Below are positions 6,258 to 8,407 of a DNA stretch of 8,407 nucleotides, in pieces. The DNA lies in contig MNYI01000172.1 of assembly GCA_001873945.1 (NCBI GenBank), positions 1 to 8,407 on the forward strand, given 5' to 3'. A model generated the notes under the pieces. The model was not told the origin of the DNA. It saw only the letters and a program-made list of their open reading frames with translations, and ran no database searches. This stretch comes from Candidatus Desantisbacteria bacterium CG2_30_40_21. GTDB taxonomy: Bacteria; UBA9089; CG2-30-40-21. Each line of letters begins with the position of its first letter. The stretch's first letter is position 1. The position numbers were made by a program, and so were the translations under genes.

Positions 6258-7408
6258 GCCTGAGTAGTTACCCTGATACATTCCCAATATACCTCTTGCA
6301 ACGGTACATTTTTGTCCTTCGCAATTCGCAGGCATTCTTCGTATTCAGGCATAACCCTTTTTTTGTCTTCTATAATAGTTTCTTTTGCCGTTAATCGACC
6401 ATATTTTGTATCTATCTCTACTGCCTGTCGTGGAAGCTTTTTCCGGGACATGTGTTGTATTCGGATGCCAATGGTGGTTGTTTGAGAGAAGATAAAGGAG
6501 ATTAACTTATCTACGGTTTCCTCCATGGTCAGTACATTTAAGAGTATCCCCATCCTGTTTTTTTTCCCATGAATTGGGATCAGATAAACATCCAGAGCAC
6601 CTTGTTTTATTATCCCTTCTATCAAATAGTCGTATATCTCTGGGTTCATATCGTCAATATTAGTGGAAAGAATGGTAACAACATCCTCCTCATAAACAGA
6701 TACAGCCTCACCGATAAAGACTCGTAACATATTGGGAATGTTTGTTTCATGGCTTCCTGCCCCATAGCCGATCCTTTCCACTTTCATTTTCGGCATACAA
6801 TCAACACCTATTCCAAGGGTAGTAATGATAGCTGCACCCGTAGGAGTGGTTAATTCCTTATCTGCTCCAGTCGAAGAATATACAGGAAAATCCTTTATCA
6901 ATTCGGCTGTTGCTGGTGCTGGAACAGGAAGTATGCCGTGTTCACAACAAACCTTTCCTCCACCCATATTTAATGGGGATGAATAAACCCTTTCTATCCC
7001 AAGATGATGCAGCAACAGAACACTGCCCACCACATCAATTACAGTATCCTTATCCCCTAACTCATGAAGATGCACCTCATGGGAGCAAATGCCATGAACA
7101 AATGCCTCTGCCTGAACTATCCGTTCTATTATCTGGCAAGAGGTTAGCTTTATTCCTTCATCCAGGCTGCTTTTATTGATAATTTCAAACATCTTTGTCG
7201 GAGAAAGTCTTTCTGTATCTACGAGGACGAGAACACCTAACCCCTTGAGTCCGGACTTGATAACCCTTGTAGTTTCAAGAGAGAACTCAATCCCCATACT
7301 TGACAACCCCTGGGTCAACCATTTGCTATCTACCCCGGCATCAAGCAATGCCCCCAAAACCATATCACCACTTATACCAGCAAAACAATCAAAATAAGCT
7401 ATTTTCAA
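6254..7408 (-). CDS. larC: LarC, nickel-pincer cofactor biosynthesis nickel insertase, 384 aa
   Basis: LarC inserts nickel into the pyridinium dithiocarboxylate nucleotide made by LarB and LarE, using CTP, to give the cofactor of LarA-type racemases. The protein starts KIAYFDCFAGISGDMVLGAL, the family signature. SHEVHLHELGDKDTVIDVVG (109-128), LPVPAPATAELI (160-171), KELTTPTGAAI (184-194) and GYGAGSHE (214-221) follow. The C-terminal domain has STNIDDMNPEIYDYL (248-262), ALDVYLIPIHGKKNR (271-285) and TTTIGIR (310-316). It is one uninterrupted frame, unlike the two-frame larC of Lactobacillus plantarum. The start is TTG 7408-7406, preceded 7 nt upstream by AAAGGAG; the open frame from 7519 only runs through a repeat. 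The last five residues, VTTQA, and the stop codon are written by repeat sequence. No larA, larB or larE is in the window. Confidence 0.92.
   Translation of the reverse strand: MKIAYFDCFAGISGDMVLGALLDAGVDSKWLTQGLSSMGIEFSLETTRVIKSGLKGLGVLVLVDTERLSPTKMFEIINKSSLDEGIKLTSCQIIERIVQAEAFVHGICSHEVHLHELGDKDTVIDVVGSVLLLHHLGIERVYSSPLNMGGGKVCCEHGILPVPAPATAELIKDFPVYSSTGADKELTTPTGAAIITTLGIGVDCMPKMKVERIGYGAGSHETNIPNMLRVFIGEAVSVYEEDVVTILSTNIDDMNPEIYDYLIEGIIKQGALDVYLIPIHGKKNRMGILLNVLTMEETVDKLISFIFSQTTTIGIRIQHMSRKKLPRQAVEIDTKYGRLTAKETIIEDKKRVMPEYEECLRIAKDKNVPLQEVYWECIRVTTQA
6261..6271. repeat. TGAGTAGTTAC motif inside the larC 3' end
   Basis: This is the same 11-mer found at the ends of the 91-293 element and at 342-352. 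On the larC strand it reads GTAACTACTCA and encodes the VTTQ of the LarC tail. It is followed after GGC by the 28-bp palindrome. Confidence 0.75.
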
Positions 7409-7415
7409 TCGTTTT

Positions 7416-7422
7416 CTCCTTT
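7416..7422 (-). promoter_or_regulatory. Shine-Dalgarno AAAGGAG for the larC TTG start
   Basis: On the minus strand AAAGGAG is 7 nt upstream of TTG 7408. It decides the start in favour of this TTG, because residues upstream of it would be translated from the CACGGAG-type repeat. Confidence 0.85.
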
Positions 7423-7426
7423 CATA

Positions 7427-7555
7427 ATTATTCACCACGGAGACACGGAGAAAGGGAAAGTATTGTCTCACGGCAGAGGCGCCGGAAGATACGGAGAAAT
7501 TATTAGTCTCTCTCCTCATCCTCTCCGTGTCCTCCGTGTCTCCGTGTGAGATAAT
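7427..7555. repeat. CACGGAG-type inverted-repeat element between sigma-like gene and larC
   Basis: CACGGAGACACGGAG (7436-7450) is the exact reverse complement of CTCCGTGTCTCCGTG (7532-7546), and the stem extends imperfectly outward through ATTATT and GATAAT. CTCCGTGT is repeated at 7523, 7532 and 7540. The left edge shares the 14-mer ATTCACCACGGAGA with the reverse complement of 256-269 in the first inverted-repeat element, so the two elements are related. It fills most of the 159-bp gap and would fold into a large hairpin in the shared transcript. Confidence 0.7.
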
Positions 7556-7567
7556 CTCTCTTCTCCC

Positions 7568-8080
7568 TCACCCCTGAAGCCTTCTGGCAAACTTACCGCT
7601 GATATTCTCCCTGATTTTCAATACCCTCACATGAGAAATACCCAATCTCTTGCCAATATCTCTTAAGGTATCCCCTTGAGCAAGCAATTCAATCACATCT
7701 TTTTCCCTTCGAGTCAATTCCTTAGCCTTCATTTGTTGAATAAAAAGTGCATCATCCACCCTTACATCAAAGGGTGCTGCATGGTCAGGGATAATATCTT
7801 TTATTGTCGTTCCTTCTTCGCCAAATGGTTCATCAAGGCTAATAAGATTTACCTTTTCTGTATATCGACGGAGGTAGTTTTTTAGATGGAAATAACAACT
7901 TCCTCTAATATAACCATCATTCTTATCTTCAAACTCCCCTTGTTTCCATCTTTCCCAGAGGTGATAAAGCATTTCCTGATAAAGATCATCCTGTCCAATA
8001 GCCCGAGATGGAATAATCACCTTGTTGGATAACCGTTTAAGATATGGTGAAAATCTTTTGACTAATTCTCCAAAATCCAT
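7568..8080 (-). CDS. Small sigma-70-like regulator, 170 aa
   Basis: This is likely an RNA polymerase sigma-factor-like or sigma-derived DNA-binding protein. Residues 1-75 resemble sigma region 2, with MDFGELVKRFSPYLKRL, then DDLYQEMLYHLWERW (31-45) and YFHLKNYLRRY (63-73). A linker with SLDEPFGEEGTTIKDIIPD (81-99) is of the kind seen between sigma regions. LTRREKDVIELLAQGDTLRD (122-141) and IGKRLGISHVRVLKIREN (142-159) form a region 4 helix-turn-helix. It is small and has no clear region 1 or 3, like ECF or phage-type sigma-like proteins. The start at ATG 8080 is chosen because GGGGAA lies 6 nt upstream and because the promoter places the transcript start near 8091, downstream of the alternative TTG at 8119. 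Its target genes are not evident. Confidence 0.7.
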   Translation of the reverse strand: MDFGELVKRFSPYLKRLSNKVIIPSRAIGQDDLYQEMLYHLWERWKQGEFEDKNDGYIRGSCYFHLKNYLRRYTEKVNLISLDEPFGEEGTTIKDIIPDHAAPFDVRVDDALFIQQMKAKELTRREKDVIELLAQGDTLRDIGKRLGISHVRVLKIRENISGKFARRLQG

Positions 8081-8086
8081 TTTTAT

Positions 8087-8092
8087 TTCCCC
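8087..8092 (-). promoter_or_regulatory. Ribosome binding site GGGGAA at the extreme 5' end of the message
   Basis: GGGGAA on the minus strand is 6 nt before ATG 8080. With transcription predicted to begin at about 8091, this site would be almost the first bases of the RNA, giving a leader of about 11 nt. Confidence 0.6.
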
Positions 8093-8097
8093 ATAAG

Positions 8098-8126
8098 AAT
8101 ATATCAGAAATTTGGACAAATGTCAA
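8098..8126 (-). promoter_or_regulatory. Sigma-70-type promoter for the sigma-like gene
   Basis: On the minus strand a perfect -35 box, TTGACA (8126-8121), is followed by exactly 17 bp and then TATATT (8103-8098). TGA directly before the -10 box gives an extended -10. The -35 box overlaps TGACATTTGTC, nearly a perfect inverted repeat that recurs at 8243-8254, so a repressor could act here. Confidence 0.75.
8115..8125. promoter_or_regulatory. Putative operator half-palindrome GACAAATGTCA over the -35 box
   Basis: The 11-mer GACAAATGTCA also occurs at 8244-8254, where the full TGACAAATGTCA is a TGACA/TGTCA inverted repeat with a 2-bp centre. Here the first base of the left half is G, so the palindrome is imperfect. 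Overlap with the -35 box suggests a repressor site, possibly autoregulatory. The binding protein is unknown. Confidence 0.4.
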
Positions 8127-8343
8127 CTTTTTTCTTGACTTATCTATTATTATGAATTACGAGAGCGTTGCATAAGCTATATGCCTATTAAAACAAGGAG
8201 TTACAACAAAAATAGCGATAAAATTACACAAAAACCCCAACTTGACAAATGTCATAAGTTGTTGACATGTTTGAGTTGACACATGATGTAAATTTTGTCG
8301 ATTTATCAAAACTTGCCAAAATTGGTGTCCATTTAGTGTTTCC
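8127..8343. other. Upstream non-coding region with TGACA/TGTCA cluster
   Basis: No convincing gene starts here. TTGACA occurs on the plus strand at 8242-8247, 8262-8267 and 8276-8281, but none has a good -10 box at 16-18 bp. TGTCA 8250-8254 pairs with TGACA 8263-8267, and CATGT 8266-8270 pairs with ACATG 8281-8285, giving overlapping small hairpins. AAGGAG at about 8194-8199 has no start codon at the right distance. The region could be a regulatory array or the outer end of a mobile element whose body lies to the right. Confidence 0.35.
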
Positions 8344-8407
8344 ATGGCTTATGAATATCGAAAATTACATCAAATTTTCTGTAAACATAAAGATTGCAAA
8401 TGGTTAG
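8267..8407 (+). other. Short open frame, 46 codons, ending at the window edge
   Basis: ATG 8267 opens a frame that closes with TAG 8405-8407. It begins MFELTHDVNFVDLSKLAKIG and contains VHLVFPWLMNI. There is no ribosome binding site, and it overlaps the frame from 8344 in another phase, so at most one is real. I recognise no family. Confidence 0.2.
8344..8407 (+). CDS. Possible N-terminus of a basic, cysteine-containing protein (partial)
   Basis: ATG 8344 opens a frame running off the window. It begins MAYEYRKLHQIF and continues CKHKDCKWL. The basic composition and two cysteines are compatible with a nucleic-acid-binding protein such as a transposase, but 21 residues are too few to assign. 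There is no good ribosome binding site, and the frame competes with the 46-codon frame from 8267. Confidence 0.25.
   Translation, partial: MAYEYRKLHQIFCKHKDCKWL

Noticed and set aside
7409..7519. N-terminal extension of LarC by 37 residues
   Set aside because: It is encoded by the CACGGAG-type repeat. The family signature begins at KIAYF, and a good AAAGGAG site precedes the TTG at 7408.
8157..8345. 62-codon minus-strand frame upstream of the sigma-like gene
   Set aside because: It has no ribosome binding site or family resemblance, lies in a region dense with small inverted repeats, and would end upstream of the strong promoter.
1..8407. CRISPR array, tRNA or rRNA genes, toxin-antitoxin pair or phage defence module
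   Set aside because: No regularly spaced identical repeats with unique spacers, no tRNA-like cloverleaf, and no recognisable defence proteins were seen. The 8-bp arrays have no spacers.

Overview
The window is AT-rich bacterial DNA holding two gene blocks that converge at about 4825-4840, set among several kinds of short dispersed repeat. No rRNA, tRNA, CRISPR array or complete insertion sequence is visible. Three things suggest a poorly sampled, probably uncultivated bacterium from a candidate-phylum-like lineage: a FlgD-like or secretion-type C-terminal domain, CACGGAGACACGGAG-type hairpin repeats, and a GTAGAGACGC palindrome. I cannot name the taxon; this is inference from general impression and not from a search.

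Left flank (1-826). The 3' end of an unknown gene (1-91) is followed by a 203-bp inverted-repeat element (91-293) whose two arms are each built from degenerate 8-bp tandem units. After this comes the isolated C-terminal domain of a secreted or surface protein (341-685), with no start codon and with an in-frame stop just upstream, so it is a gene remnant. The remaining 140 bp hold small inverted repeats and a 9-C run.

Plus-strand block (827-4825). Two large integral-membrane proteins are encoded 33 bp apart. The first is a GT39/PMT_2-type GT-C glycosyltransferase, and the second is a YfhO-family membrane protein, also GT-C-like. Together they probably transfer sugars from lipid-linked donors onto a cell-surface glycan or protein. 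A perfect 13-bp stem-loop lies in the last codons of the first gene.

Minus-strand block (8126 down to 4840). It begins with a strong sigma-70-like promoter (TTGACA, 17 bp, TATATT) that gives an almost leaderless transcript for a small sigma-factor-like regulator. Next come larC, for nickel-pincer cofactor synthesis, and a class II (zinc) ketose-bisphosphate aldolase-family enzyme. A CACGGAG-type hairpin repeat separates the regulator from larC. A perfect 28-bp palindrome separates larC from the aldolase gene, and it supplies the larC stop codon. larA, larB and larE are not in the window.

Right flank (8127-8407). This is mostly non-coding and contains a cluster of TGACA/TGTCA sequences, including a second copy of the palindrome that overlaps the regulator's promoter. 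Two weak overlapping reading frames run to the window edge.

I do not see a clear new multi-gene defence or mobile system. The most unusual signals are an 11-bp GTAACTACTCA word at four sites, which ends the inverted-repeat element and also encodes the tail of LarC, and the repeat hairpins placed exactly at gene ends.
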